DNA of 64,000 nt from Lucinisca nassula (GCA_963580285.1 OY757024.1:120528045-120592044); one strand, 5' to 3'. Counted from the first letter of the stretch, positions 41,241 through 52,100 are shown. Notes: generated by a model from the letters alone, not told the origin. Made by a program: numbers and translations.

Positions 41241-42535
41241 CAAAAATTCCGCAGAAGGCTATGTCACGACTGTGGGGGTGCAAAGTCACTGGACCATGAC
41301 ATTGAGGCCAAGATCAAACATAGATGTTTGCATAAAAGGCTTGTACTAAGTATCATTAATGAAGTTCAAATATTTCTTGAGAAATGAACTAACCATTAGG
41401 GTGAACGCTAGGGTGGTGGCAATATTTTACAAAGTCAGTGAAGTTGAGTGAACCATGAAATGTAGGTCAAGGTCAAATATGGAAGCTTGCATTTAAGTTG
41501 CCATTCCAAGATATAAGTTTGTACCAAGTATCATTAATGAAGCTCTTTTGGTTCTTGAGAAATTAACTTGACCAGTATGGTGAATGCTAGGGTGGTCGCA
41601 ATACTTTACAAAGTCAGTGAACCGTGAAATTTAGGTCAAGGTCAAATATGGATGCTTGCATTGAAGTTGCCATCCACAGATTCAAGTTTGCACCAAATAT
41701 CATTAATGAAGCTCTTATGGTCCTTGAGAAATTAACTTGACCAGTAGGGTAAACGCTAGGGTGGTCGCAATATTTTACAAAATGTGAACAATGAAATTTA
41801 GGTCAAGGTCAAATATGGATGCTTGCATTGAAGTTGCCATCTACAGATTCAAGTTTGTTCCAAATATCATTAATGAAGCTCTTATAGTTCTTGAGAAATA
41901 AACTTGACCATTAGGATGAACGCTTGGGTGGTGGCAATATTTTACAAAGTCAGTGAAGCATGAAATGCAGGTCAAGGTCAAATATGGATGCTTGCATTTA
42001 AGTTGCCATCCCGAGATATAAGTTTGTACTAAGTATCATTAATGAAGCTCTTATGGTTCTTTAGAAATTAACTTGACCAGTACGGTGAACGCTAGGGTGG
42101 TCGCAATATTTTACAAAGTCAGTGAACCATGAAATGTAGGTCAAGGTTAAATATGGATGCTTGCATGTAAGTTGTCATCCCCAGACACAAGTTTGTATGA
42201 TGTATCATTAATGAAACTCTAATAGTTCTTGAGAAATAAACTTGACCATTAGGGTGAACGCTAGGGTGGTCGCAATATTTTACAAAGTCAGTGAACCATG
42301 AAATGTAGGTCAGTGTCAAATATGTATGCTTGCATGGAATTTGTCATCCCCAGACACAAGTTTGTACCAAGTATCATTAATGAAGCTTTTATAGTTCTTG
42401 AGCGGTTGAGAAATAAACTTGACCATTAGGGTGAAAGCTGCGGTGGTCGCAAATGTTGACGCCTTGATGAATCGACGGACGAATGAAAAACCGGGTGCCT
42501 ATATCGCGCCATGCTAAAAGCATGCGGGACAACAA
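41241..42535 (+). mobile_element. CORE element, 169 bp units
   Basis: CCGCAGAAGGCTATGTCACG start; GAACGCTAGGGTGGT recurs at 41407, 41586, 41755, 41922, 42091, 42260 and 42437 (167-179 bp). End: GAATCGACGGACGAATG, then ATATCGCGCCATGC. Single-unit relative at 26571-26725. Confidence 0.8.
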
Positions 42536-42564
42536 TGACACCAAACAGCTGTGGCATTGCTGGG

Positions 42565-42600
42565 GTCGGATGACGTCATTTACCAATCGCGTGCAGAAAA
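42565..42600 (-). promoter_or_regulatory. CRE plus CCAAT-type motif
   Basis: TGACGTCA at 42571-42578 followed by ACCAATC at about 42582. The spacing resembles a promoter, but no adjacent exon is recognised on either strand; the frames over 42389-42776 (-) show no known domain. Confidence 0.25.
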
Positions 42601-43590
42601 ATGGGTGTGGTGACTTGTGAACGAAGAACGATGATCGCATTGAACTTGCTTGTAGGGCGGATGTGAAAGCTTGGGTTCGTTTTGGATGGAAGGGATCCTC
42701 GTCTTGTGGTTGGATCATTAAATTGTAAGCTAAATAAACTGCATTCTTTTAATCTTTTATCTCGCTGCCCTGACACTTCTGATCTTTTGAGTAGATCTGT
42801 ATCGGCTGCGGCTCATGTTTATCATGTGTATATCATCTGAGTTTATATAACTTTCTCTTAAATTGCTAATCTGTTAAGATATTATGTCATTAATTAACTT
42901 GAAAAAGTACCGTTATTGACTGTGACAACAACAGTATTTTCTACCGTATTACTGCACAGAGTTAAAAAATTCGTCATTATTGTCCTATGTCATATCCGGT
43001 CAATATCAGTTCTACTTCCGCTTAGCAACGCCTTACTCGGTGAATGCTCGTCCATAGCGACCATAAAGCAAATTGTAATTGACCGCGAAAGCTCATTTGC
43101 ATGTCTGTAAATTGTGTAAACATGTAATACTAGTATTATGACCGTTTGCTTGATGAAACGAAAGTCTGTTATGATCATAAATTGGAGACAATTTACATGA
43201 ATGAATGTCCAAACAGGCAACTTGCTGGCGCATGTTTTAACAATCCGTCGCCCGATTTTGAATGGGGTTATTTGTATACGCACCTTTTTGATTCACCAGA
43301 AAAGTGAAATTAATTAATTGGCCAAATGGTTTCATAGTTTACAAATTTAGTTAATTTAAGAAAGAAGATGCCTTGTTCAGAATTCTGTAGCGAACCCCTC
43401 CAGATATAAGTTTAAAAAACAACAACAACAATAACAAAAAACTGATTTTTCTAACATTGTGAATTCAATAAAGATAATATACATGTTATTTAATTATTTA
43501 TTTTTTTATAGATCTTCACTAAAGTACTTTATCTTTTTTCACATGCCTATTCAAACATGTTGAAATTTTTATCAACTGAAAACTTGAAAA
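42600..43590. other. ~1 kb of apparently unique sequence
   Basis: No repeat family recognised and no convincing exon. The longest unique stretch in the window, so the place where a distant regulatory element or untranslated exon could lie. Confidence 0.4.
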
Positions 43591-43599
43591 AAAAAATGT

Positions 43600-43690
43600 T
43601 TGGTTCTAACGAGTACCCACATTGTAGGTTTGGAGCAGAACGTACACTTCTCTATGCCCAATTTATATAATTATGGGGTTTAAGGGGGTA
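43600..43690 (-). mobile_element. R1 MITE fragment
   Basis: GGTTCTAACGAGTACCCACA, GGTTTGGAGCAGAA, then TTATGGGGTTTAAGGGGGT. Confidence 0.6.
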
Positions 43691-43734
43691 AAATTTATAA
43701 AGGCATGTTTTATGATGTAATAAAATATGTGGGG

Positions 43735-43835
43735 GAATACAAAATTTCTTTATCTCTGTCCCAAGACATAGATGGTGGGTACTCGTTAGAACCGCCTCAA
43801 TTAGTACCCACAACCTATGTCAGGCTTGCACGCAG
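43735..43835. mobile_element. R1 MITE fragment
   Basis: CCCAAGACATAGATGGTGGG, GTACTCGTTAGAACCGCCTC, then AATTAGTACCCACAACCTAT; right arm shortened. Confidence 0.6.
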
Positions 43836-44021
43836 AAATGATTACACCTACTGCAGTTTTTTAACTCCTTTCAGTTTTTCGACGAAACTTTGAACACCAA
43901 ATTGTGACTAAATGTCAATTTGATGATTTTTTCGACGAAAATTCTACCAAAAACTGGTTCGATGAACAGTATCATTTGATGGAAAGATACATTAAACCAA
44001 GTGGTCTAACGACTTCCGCGC

Positions 44022-44272
44022 AGACCTGAAACCGACCTGCACACGAGTACTGGTAAACCGCTTAGAACTAAGCTTGCCCAGGCGAAGTGGTTGGATGCGG
44101 ACCACCCATGTTTATAAACCCTACTGGTTTCATTGGGCGACAGGGCTTGAGATGTCACTTCATCAAAATATCTGGTAAAAGTCCCACAAAATGGGCAGCA
44201 ACATCTCCAGAATGACCTTTACTGTGTTGACGAGGATGTTAAACCTCAAATCAAACAAAACAAACCAAGTGG
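44022..44272 (+). mobile_element. SINE-B copy, head truncated
   Basis: CTGAAACCGACCTGCACACG to AAATCAAACAAAACAAACC. Confidence 0.7.
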
Positions 44273-44339
44273 TCTTCAACCAAATGTCACAAAAGTACTG
44301 GTAAGCTACTTAGTAGGTTTGTCTGCCACTGGACGACAG

Positions 44340-44660
44340 TTTTGTTTGATTTGAGGTTTAACGTCCCAGTCAACACTGTAAAGGTCATTTTGGAGACGTT
44401 GCTTCCAATTTTGTGGGACTTTTACCCGACATTGAGATGAAATGACATCTCAAGCCCTGTAGCCCAATGAAACCAATAGGGCTTATTGGCATGGACGGTC
44501 CGCCTCGCACCACGGTTCCTAGAAGGCTTAGATCCTCTAAGCGGTTTACCAGTACTCTAAGCGGTTTACCAGTACTGGTGCACGGGCTGGATTCAGCTCT
44601 GCGTAGAAGCATCGTGCAGCCCATATATTTCTTCAAGCTCCTATGGGCGGGGGTGGGACT
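44340..44660 (-). mobile_element. SINE-B copy with 20 bp internal duplication
   Basis: TTTTGTTTGATTTGAGGTTT to CTCCTATGGGCGGGGG. CTCTAAGCGGTTTACCAGTA is tandemly doubled at about 44533-44573. Confidence 0.75.
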
Positions 44661-44663
44661 GGA

Positions 44664-44772
44664 CGACAGGGCTGGAGATGTCATTCATTTCAGTGACCAG
44701 ATAAAAGCCCCACAAAATTGGAAGCAGCGCCTCGGAATGATGTGCTGTTGACAGGGATGTTAAACCTCAACC
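44664..44772 (+). mobile_element. SINE-B 3' fragment
   Basis: GACAGGGCTGGAGATGTCAT to CAGGGATGTTAAACCTCAAC, inverted relative to the previous copy. Confidence 0.6.
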
Positions 44773-44956
44773 ATTGTTTTCACTTCGTCCTGCAAAAACT
44801 TTTAGCCTGCCGGACAACCGTCTTAGTAAAGAAAAGTCTAAGTAAAGAAATTAATATATGACCAAAATATGCATTCAGTCCTACAGATACTGATACAATC
44901 CTACAAAAGATTTAGGGAAGATGGTCTAAAACCCTTGTTGAAAAAAAAACAAAAAA

Positions 44957-45783
44957 CAAGAGGGCCATGATGGCCCTGGATCGCTCACCTGATCCATAGA
45001 GTAACAAGTGGGACCCGGGGAGGGCCATTATTAACCCCAGGGCTATAATGTGCATAATGTTCAGAGACGTCTAAAAAGGTGAAGCTTCATACCAAATATC
45101 AACAAAGGCTATAATTTGAACAATCTTGGCAAAGGTCCACTAGATATGCTACATACCAAATATCAAAGACCTGGGCCTTGTGGTTTCAGAGAAGAAGATT
45201 TTTATTAAAGATATTCCCTACATAAGCCTATATAAAACCAAATGGCTCCAGGGCGGGGGCATTTTTGGCCTCAGGGCTATAATTTAAACCATCTTGATAG
45301 AGTTCCACTAGAGGAAGCTTCACACCAAATATCAAAGACCATGGCCTTGCTGTTTCAGAAGAAGATTTTTAAGGACTATCTCTATATAAGCCCATGTAAA
45401 ACCAAAGGGCCCCGGAGCGGGGGCATTTTTGGCCCCAGCACTATAATTTGAACAATCTTGGTAGGGGTCCACCAGATGAAGCTTCATACCAAATATCAAA
45501 GACCTGAGCCTTCTGGTTTCAGAGAAGAAGATTTTTTAAGTTTTTGGTGAAAAAAATCTGTTTTTGGCTCCAATGACCTAGATGTGCAACGGACCGGAAC
45601 CATTTGAACAACTTTGAAAGGGGACCACCTAAGGATCATTCCTGTGAAGTTTGGTCAAAATCCGATCAGTGGTTTAGGAGGAGATGTCGTTTAAAGAATT
45701 GTTTACGGACGCACGGACGGACGCACGACGGACGAAAAGTGATCCCAAAAGCTCACCTCGTCACTACGTGACGGTGAGCTAAA
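44957..45783 (+). mobile_element. CORE element, few units
   Basis: ACAAGAGGGCCATGATGGCC...ATCGCTCACCTGATC start, three to four ~165 bp units (CAAATATCAAAGACCTGGGC), then the unique 3' block (GTGCAACGGACCGGAACC), ACGGACGGACGCACGACGG, and the CTCACCTCGTCACTACGTGA end hairpin. Compact version of 14101-19216. Confidence 0.8.
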
Positions 45784-45793
45784 AAACATTCCT

Positions 45794-45862
45794 TTGCAAA
45801 CAGTATAGGCCCAGATCAGATGGCTTCTTATAAAGACATTCTGATCAGGATCTAGGCATTCA
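45794..45862. repeat. Degraded TTAA-i hairpin
   Basis: TGCAAACAGTATAGGCCCAG then TCTGATCAGGATCTAGGCAT; right arm eroded. Confidence 0.5.
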
Positions 45863-45949
45863 GTTTGTTGTTGCTGTATATCTATAATACATTTTATCGC
45901 TGCTTATAACCACTAGTAATATCTTGTGCACAGATATTCAGTTTGTGTG

Positions 45950-46460
45950 GCCAGCCTCAGTAGCTCAGTCTGATGTTTGTTTTGTTTGATTTGAGGTTTA
46001 ACGTCCCCGTCAACATTGTAAAGGTCATTTTGGAGAGGTTGCTTCCAATTCTGTGGGACTTTTACCCGAAGTTGAGATGAAATGACATCTCAAGCCCTGT
46101 CACCCATGGAAACCAATCAGATTTATAATCATGGACGGACTGACTCACACCGCATTGCCTTGGCAGGCTTAGATCCTCTAAGCGGTTAACCAGTACTCAT
46201 GTGCGGTCGGTTGCAGCTCTGCGTGGAAGCATCATGCAGCCCATATATTTCTTCAAGCCCCGATGAGCTGGGGTGACTCAGTCTGATGCCCTGACTGGTG
46301 ATCAGGATACGGTTTCCATACCTATTAGTTTCTGGCTAATGTGCACTGTTCAGGTGAACCACTTACGTATAAGCCTGTCCAGGAAGTGTGGATAGTTAAA
46401 CTTATCAGATCAAATGACCTAAATAATGTTTACTTGTCTGTAAAAATCCAAAGCAAACAA
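45950..46460 (+). mobile_element. SINE-T split by SINE-B
   Basis: GGCCAGCCTCAGTAGCTCAG head (A box) runs to 45975 and resumes at 46277 with CTCAGTCTGATGCCCTGACT, CAGGATACGGTTTCCATACC (decayed B box), body and TAAAAATCCAAAGCAAAC tail. Confidence 0.8.
45976..46276 (-). mobile_element. SINE-B with 12 bp target duplication
   Basis: TTTGTTTTGTTTGATTTGAG to CCCGATGAGCTGGGGTGA. CTCAGTCTGATG is repeated at 45964-45975 and 46277-46288, which fixes both ends. Confidence 0.85.
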
Positions 46461-46551
46461 AATAAAACAGTTTGTGAAATGAATAAATACCCAAGACCTA
46501 TCGAGTAATGCATTGTTTACAGTTACATATGAGTGTAGCAAAATGATTTAT

Positions 46552-46806
46552 TCAGGACCAAAAAAAAATATCAGGCAAAAAAGACAGATTATTTACATGA
46601 CAAAAAGTGTGCAGAACACAGTACTGTGTGTTTGTCAGGTTCCAATTTGTGTCGTCTTGGTTGACTCTCTTGTAGGCATTTACCCAATTTTCTAATCGTA
46701 CCGGATCAGCTGGAAATAGGTGAAATGTCACTTTCAGTGGATTCATCATGTTTTTATTCGTACATCCAACCGAACAACAACTTTGAGACATCTTTTCATA
46801 AAACAT
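46552..46806 (-). CDS. THAP-type zinc finger, partial (exon or transposon remnant)
   Basis: Minus-strand frame of 84 residues; the likely start is the second Met (MSQSCCSVGC). It has the THAP domain layout: CCSVGC for the first cysteine pair, FHLFPADPVRLENWVNAYKR (the FxxFP...W...R core), then W...N...YCVLH for the final Cys-His. THAP domains are C2CH DNA-binding modules found in host factors and in P-element-type transposases. The spacing to CVLH is as expected, but the usual HF ending is HTF and similarity ends after it. The frame then runs to a stop without the AVP-type box, so this is a first exon with its donor unseen, or a truncated copy. No other exon found nearby. A chance frame is unlikely because all metal ligands are present. 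Confidence 0.6.
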   Translation of the reverse strand: MFYEKMSQSCCSVGCTNKNMMNPLKVTFHLFPADPVRLENWVNAYKRVNQDDTNWNLTNTQYCVLHTFCHVNNLSFLPDIFFWS

Positions 46807-46989
46807 TTTCTTTGTGAAACCAACAAAACAAGCGTGTTAACACAGTGCAATTTGTGTGCAACAAAGCGTACCAAGGTCAGTGGACTGCTTTTCTTGTCAC
46901 TGAAATGGTTGGTTGCTATGCGCGATGAACATCCGAAGTAATCTGAATGAGCAAAGTGCCCGGATAACGAAAATCACGAATAGAAGTGA

Positions 46990-47085
46990 ATGCTATGATC
47001 AGGAATCGATGCAATTAACGCAGGGCTCCAACCAGAGACACCAAATGGAAAGAAACACAAACATGAAATAACTAGACCCTAATGG
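46990..47085 (-). mobile_element. PLE 3' UTR fragment
   Basis: GCTATGATCAGGAATCGATG, GACACCAAATGGAAAGAAAC and ACTAGACCCTAATGGAAA match the PLE 3' end. Confidence 0.7.
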
Positions 47086-47270
47086 AAAGTGGTTGTGCTT
47101 GAAACTTGGACGAAACCTTGGATTATATTTATAAATGTTGGTTGTCATCATCATCACCATTATCACTCCGCATTCAACCCCACTTTGAGTTCCATAATCC
47201 TGGGCAAGTAGTAGGATTTTGAGCTGGGCAAGTGCAAAAATATTTTACTAGCCCAGTGGGCAAGTGGTAA

Positions 47271-47419
47271 ATGTTGTCGACAGTGTCGACACAAACAAGG
47301 GCATCAAAAGTAAACAACTCACAATATCGTAGATACCAGTCCTATAGTGATGCCCAGAAGAACTTGTTCTTTCCTAGAACTATTCCCCAATGGAATAGTC
47401 TTCCCTCCTCTGTGGTGAA
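47271..47419 (+). pseudogene. LINE C-terminal fragment, left part
   Basis: Frame reads SKVNNSQYRRYQSYSDAQKN then LFFPRTIPQWNSLPSSVV, the standard C-terminus of CR1-type LINE ORF2. It breaks at 47420 where a TIR element has inserted and continues from 49018. Confidence 0.7.
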
Positions 47420-49017
47420 GGGAACAAGACAGTTCCCTGACAAGACAGTTCCCTGACAAGACAGTTCCCCGACACGGTTTTTGGAGACAGTTCCCCGACA
47501 CATTTGAAGACAGTTCCCCGACACTTTTGAAGACAGCTCCCCGACACTATTGTTCATGGTCTTAATGACCTAATGGCAATTATGGATAATTGGGAATAAT
47601 AAAGGCTAAGTGATCATTGTGAATAGTTCTACAGTATATGTCTAGTTGTTTTGTTTAAATGTGTGTATGTTCATTAACTGAATATGCTAGTTCGCTTAAT
47701 TTCAGGTGTATTCATTAAATTTATTGATAATGGTATCAAGTATTATAAGCTTATATTTTACACATGTAAAAGTCTGTCCGGGAACTGTCTTCAAAAATGT
47801 CGATGAACCCATAATTTAATATTTCTAAGGCAGTGGCTAGCCGTCCGGTACCGGACGACCAGCCTACGAGTCTGCCCGTCCGGTACCGGACGAGCAGCCA
47901 ACGAATCTGCTCGTCCGGTACCGGACGACTAGCCGACCCACGTAGGAATGGCTAGCCGTCCGGTAGTAAATTAAGGTCTATCGGTTTATATAGGGTATGC
48001 GTTCCAAACAATATTATCCACTCTATGGTGTAATAAAACATATGTCTAATGTTACTCTAACTGTATTCTTATCACCTATTTGTCGCCAGGAGCGACATTT
48101 TTTTTTCACTAAATTTCAGTAAATCGTGATAGATTAATATTAAATTTGGGAAGCATATTTATTCAACCTATCAGTTCAACATGGTAGATACAAAGAAATA
48201 TCAATTAGGTGTAATTATCTTCTTAGCAGGGCACACATAAAGGCAACGATCCGAAACTCCATGGGTAGAGCAATTAGCGTATTGAGTCTATGTATTGGGA
48301 CAGGTAGGCTTCGGCAAATAATGCAGTCCCGGTTAGACTGCTCCTGAAGCAGAGTCGATATAAAATATATAAATTTATAAAAAAATATTAAGTTATATTA
48401 CCGATTGGTAGTTATTTATAAATATATTATTGGTAGTAATGGTATTAGAAATAAGTAAACACGACTATCACAGGCATAATTGTCACGAAAACCATGCATT
48501 ACCGATACGACTGTGTTTATTTGCCTTATTTTTAAAATGACCTCGATGACATTTGCACAGTCTCAAAGTAGGAAGTATTTAGCATCCAGTACTCCAAAAA
48601 TGATAAAAGTGCTATTCAGCATTCGTACCCTATATGAAATGAGAGACTAAAATTTATTACCGGACGGCTAGCCATTCCTACGTGGGTTGGCTAGCCGTCC
48701 GGTACCGGACGAGCAGACCCGTTGGCTGGTTGTCCGGTACCGGACGGGCAGACTTGTAGGCTGGTCGTCCGGTACCGGACGGCTAGCCACTGCCTATTTC
48801 TAAATGTCTGTCGGTGAATTGTCTTCAAAATATTGATGAACACATAATAACTATCAATTATGATAATCATCATGATCAGTCACAGGTCATTTGACTTTGA
48901 ACAATAGTGTCGGGGAACTGTCTTCAAAAGTGTCGGGGAACTGTCTTCAAAAGTGTCGGGGAACTGTCTCCTAAAACCGTGTCGGGGAACTGTCTTGTCG
49001 GGGAACTGTCTCGATTC
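47420..49017. mobile_element. Outer DNA transposon with minisatellite TIRs
   Basis: Ends AACAAGACAGTTCCCTGACA and (inverse) GTCGGGGAACTGTCTCGATT. Each TIR is a ~24 bp minisatellite of GTCGGGGAACTGTCTTCAAA (left 47427-47547, right 48905-49012), and pairing continues through ACTATTGTTCA into the interior. Flanks TGTGGTGAA (47411-47419) and GGCGGTGAA (49018-49026) match 7 of 9 and restore the LINE reading across the site. A 966 bp element is nested inside. No transposase frame: non-autonomous. A ~9 bp duplication would fit the Mutator-like superfamily; that is inference. Confidence 0.7.
47829..48794. mobile_element. Inner DNA transposon, TIRs of GTCCGGTACCGGAC repeats, 9 bp duplication
   Basis: GGCAGTGGCTAGCCGTCCGG at the left is the exact inverse of the right end; TIRs run ~140 bp (47829-47970, 48653-48794). 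Each TIR contains four GTCCGG motifs, three of them as the palindrome GTCCGGTACCGGAC, spaced ~34 bp. TATTTCTAA at 47820-47828 and 48795-48803 is an exact 9 bp target duplication. The interior has no transposase. Confidence 0.85.
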
Positions 49018-49245
49018 GGCGGTGAATGCCAAGTCAGCAGAAGAGTTGAAAGCTCCCACAGTGTAAGATTGGGACTCAGAGGTATGCGTTTGAGGATACC
49101 TCTGTTAAGCAGATTGTAAATAATTTTAAGGACGTATCCAGTGCCTCTCTCTTTTTTTTTTTCAGCTAAATTCTAAATTAAGCCACCCAATCAACTGAGG
49201 CAATGGCCAGATATGACCGACTCAGTATAAGAAGATAGATAGATA
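49018..49245 (+). pseudogene. LINE C-terminal fragment, right part and 3' UTR
   Basis: GTGAATGCCAAGTCAGCAGA continues the LINE frame (VNAKSAEELKAPTV, then stop). The 3' UTR follows (GCAGATTGTAAATAATTTTA, GACGTATCCAGTGCCTCTCT) and a GATA tail at 49226-49240. Confidence 0.65.
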
Positions 49246-49401
49246 GACTTGTCAGGCCCTTCAAATGAACAATATATACAATGGAAACGCAAAGTTTTAT
49301 GTGGTAAAATGGACTAAGACCCCTAATCAGAATCAGAATCAGAATTGTTACTGGTGACACGTCAAATGACATTCATACACCAGGACCTGTGATATGGGAA
49401 G

Positions 49402-50821
49402 TTAGTCCCTAGCTCTAACCAAAGAGGTAAATTTAGCTACACAATCATCAGTACCTTCAGCTGTCGAAATAATCGAATCGGGAAGGGCATTCCAATCTCT
49501 AATGGTTCTGGGGAAGAACGACTCTTTATAAATGTCAGTTCTTGCGCTAAGGGTCTGAAACGCCAACGAATGGTGATTTCTACAGTGTCTAGCTGGGGGA
49601 ACAAGGTCATCTGTTGGAATGCTGGCAGCACCCTTTAGACCTTTGTATAAAAGGATTAGCCTACTGTCTTTTCTCCTTTTCTTGAGAGACTCCCATTTTA
49701 ATTTTCCAAGTATTCCAGTCATGCTCCCAGTTTCAAAGCAGTAATTGCCTGTTACAAATCTAGCAGCTCTATTCTGAACTTTCTCAATTTCATCATTAAG
49801 GACCACTCCACTGGGGTCCCAGATACAACTACCATATTCCAAGATTGGGCGAACAAGACCCTTATATGCTGCCTCTTTTACATCCTGAGGGCACTGATGA
49901 AGATTTCGCCTCAGGAAACCAAGCGTTCTATTTGCCTTAGTACACATGTTGCTAATATGAGTATTCCATCTCAAGTTGTGTGAGATTGTCACTCCAAGGT
50001 ATTTAATGGAGTCCACATTCTCGAGGACCGTTCCCTCTAAGGTGTAAGAAGCCTCAACTTTATGAGATCTCTTCCTAGTTATCTGCATAATATTGCATTT
50101 AACTGGCTGAAATCTCATGCCCCATTTACGTGCCCAACATCCTAATCTATCTATGTCAGCCTGAAGTTTCAATGAGTCATCTGTATCTCTAATTTCCCGG
50201 TAACAAACACAGTCATCTGCGAACAGTCTTATTTCTGAGTCAATGTCAGTGGAAATATCATTGATGTACAGGGAGAACAAAAGTGGACCAAGAACGGTCC
50301 CTTGCGGGACTCCAGACAAAACTGGAGCCCACTCCGAAGATTCACCATTAACAACAACCCGCTGTTTTCTGTAGCAAAGAAAGGAATCTATCCATTTGAG
50401 GGTCTTTCCCCCAATTCCATAACCAAATAACTTAGATTTAAGTAGTTCATGAGGAGGGGTGTCAAAGGCCTTCTCGAAGTCAAGAATAAATGTGTCCACC
50501 TGTCCCCCTTTGTCCAAGATTTTTGCCCAGTCATTAATAACTGTGCTTAGCTGAGTTTCACAACTGTGCCTTCTCCTAAATGCATGTTGCCTGTCTGACA
50601 AAAGTTTATGCTCGTCCAAGTGGGCCATGATGTTTGAGCAGACTATATGTTCCAGCAATTTACACAGAACACAAGTCAGAGACACAGGGCGATAATTACG
50701 GGCAAGAGCCCTATCTCCTTTTTTGAAGAGTGGACAAATGTTTGCTAAGAGCCATTCTTTGGGGATTTCACCCGTATCAAGAGACTGTTGAAACAAGTGT
50801 GCGAAAACTGGACCCAACTCA
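49402..50821 (-). CDS. LINE-2 reverse transcriptase, C-terminal two thirds
   Basis: Open for ~470 codons. RT motifs in order: CPLFKKGDRALARNYRPVSL, QHAFRRRHSCETQL, FILDFEKAFDTPPH (motif A), SGVPQGTVLGPLLFSLYIND, LFADDCVCY (catalytic DD), IKYLGVTISHNLRWNTHI, and the C-terminal YKESFFPRTIRDWNALPDSI tail. The catalytic residues are intact, but the N-terminal part of the RT and the endonuclease are separated by the 1.75 kb insertion or lost, so no functional protein can be made. The preceding segment, with KLLKGLNPSKALGPDELHPR, is at 52590-52822. The intact frame suggests both this LINE and the insertion are fairly recent. Confidence 0.82.
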
Positions 50822-51424
50822 TTTGCTAGTGGGTATTTGGGAAAACCGAAAACAAACTTTTACCGGAAATAACCGAAAACAAATTCTCATAACCGAAAAC
50901 AAACTATATCACCAATTATACCATGACTATTGTACATTTAAACACATACATGTTCAAATGCTATGTAAACAGATAATATGGCCAAGTTTGTGAGAATAAT
51001 TTGAAATAATAACAATTTTATTGCATTTTATTATAAAAATTTCATAGACGGACCGGGATCTACACTGCTTGTACTAACTGTTTGCCTTGTTGTTTGTGAT
51101 CAAAATGAATACATTACTCTTAGTAACTTGATTGTTTGAAAGTCAGAAATGTTTGTTACTGAAACCGTTTATTTAACAGGATTCTGATTAAGAAATTTAG
51201 TCAAAAATGGTTAAACTGGCTTGTCATCAGGAGGTCCCAGGTTAGGTAAAATTAATTGCCAAGCCAGTAACCTCAGGATCTACACTGACTGTACTTACTG
51301 CTTGCCATGCTGTTTTTGATTTAAATGAATACATTATGTCTTGTACTTTGATAGTCAGGAATGGGTGTGACTAAATTAATTTATTCAGCAGGATACGGCT
51401 TTAGAAAATTTGCAGATAATACGT

Positions 51425-51740
51425 CGAGTATATCCTTAGGATGCGCGTCTCACCGGTCATCAGGAGGTCAATGGTTTGATAACGGCCTTGTTAGGAACAT
51501 CTTTTCATGAAGATTGCTTGCTAGGAACATCTTTTCATGAAGATTGCTCATTAAATCCTTTCAAGTGTGACACTTCCTTCTGCCCTTCCAAGAAGGGCAG
51601 TTATCAGTTTTATAACGAAAGAATCTGCACTGGACTAGTTAACACAATAGGTGGCTAAGCCTATCCAGAAAAAAGTGATTAAGTAATTGACTCCCTTGAT
51701 ATGACCTAAACAGTGTTTACAGGCCTTTTAACTTTAATTA
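51425..51740 (+). mobile_element. SINE-T remnant inside the foldback element
   Basis: GGATGCGCGTCTCACCGGTC, GTTTGATAACG (B-box remnant), AAGCCTATCCAG and GACCTAAACAGTGTTTACAG tail. A ~32 bp segment (GGAACATCTTTTCATGAAGA) is tandemly duplicated at 51493-51546. Confidence 0.65.
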
Positions 51741-51811
51741 ATAATGAGTAACACATTAGTTGAACGGAGTGCATACTTTCATATCTCCAAACAATCATTT
51801 TTATTGGCTAT

Positions 51812-52100
51812 TGTCTGTTTGATTTGAGGCTTAACGTCCCCATCAACACCGAAGGGGTCATTTTGGAGACGTTGCTTCCAGTTTTGTGGGACCTTTACCC
51901 GACATTGAGATGAAATAACATCTCAAGCCCTGTCGCCCAATGAAACCAATAGGGTTTATAAGTATGGACCGGCCGACTCGCACCGCTGCTTAGATCCTCT
52001 TAGTGGTTTTCTAGTACTCGTGTGCGGGTCGATTTCAGCTCTGCGTGGAAGCATCATGCAGCCCATCTTTTTCTTCAAGCCCCGATGGGCGTGGGCTACT
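51812..52100 (-). mobile_element. SINE-B inside the foldback element
   Basis: GTCTGTTTGATTTGAGGCTT to CAAGCCCCGATGGGCGTG. Confidence 0.75.

Noticed and set aside
42389..42776. Host exon on the minus strand
   Set aside because: Overlapping frames without recognisable domain or splice signals; part lies in the end of the 169 bp CORE element.
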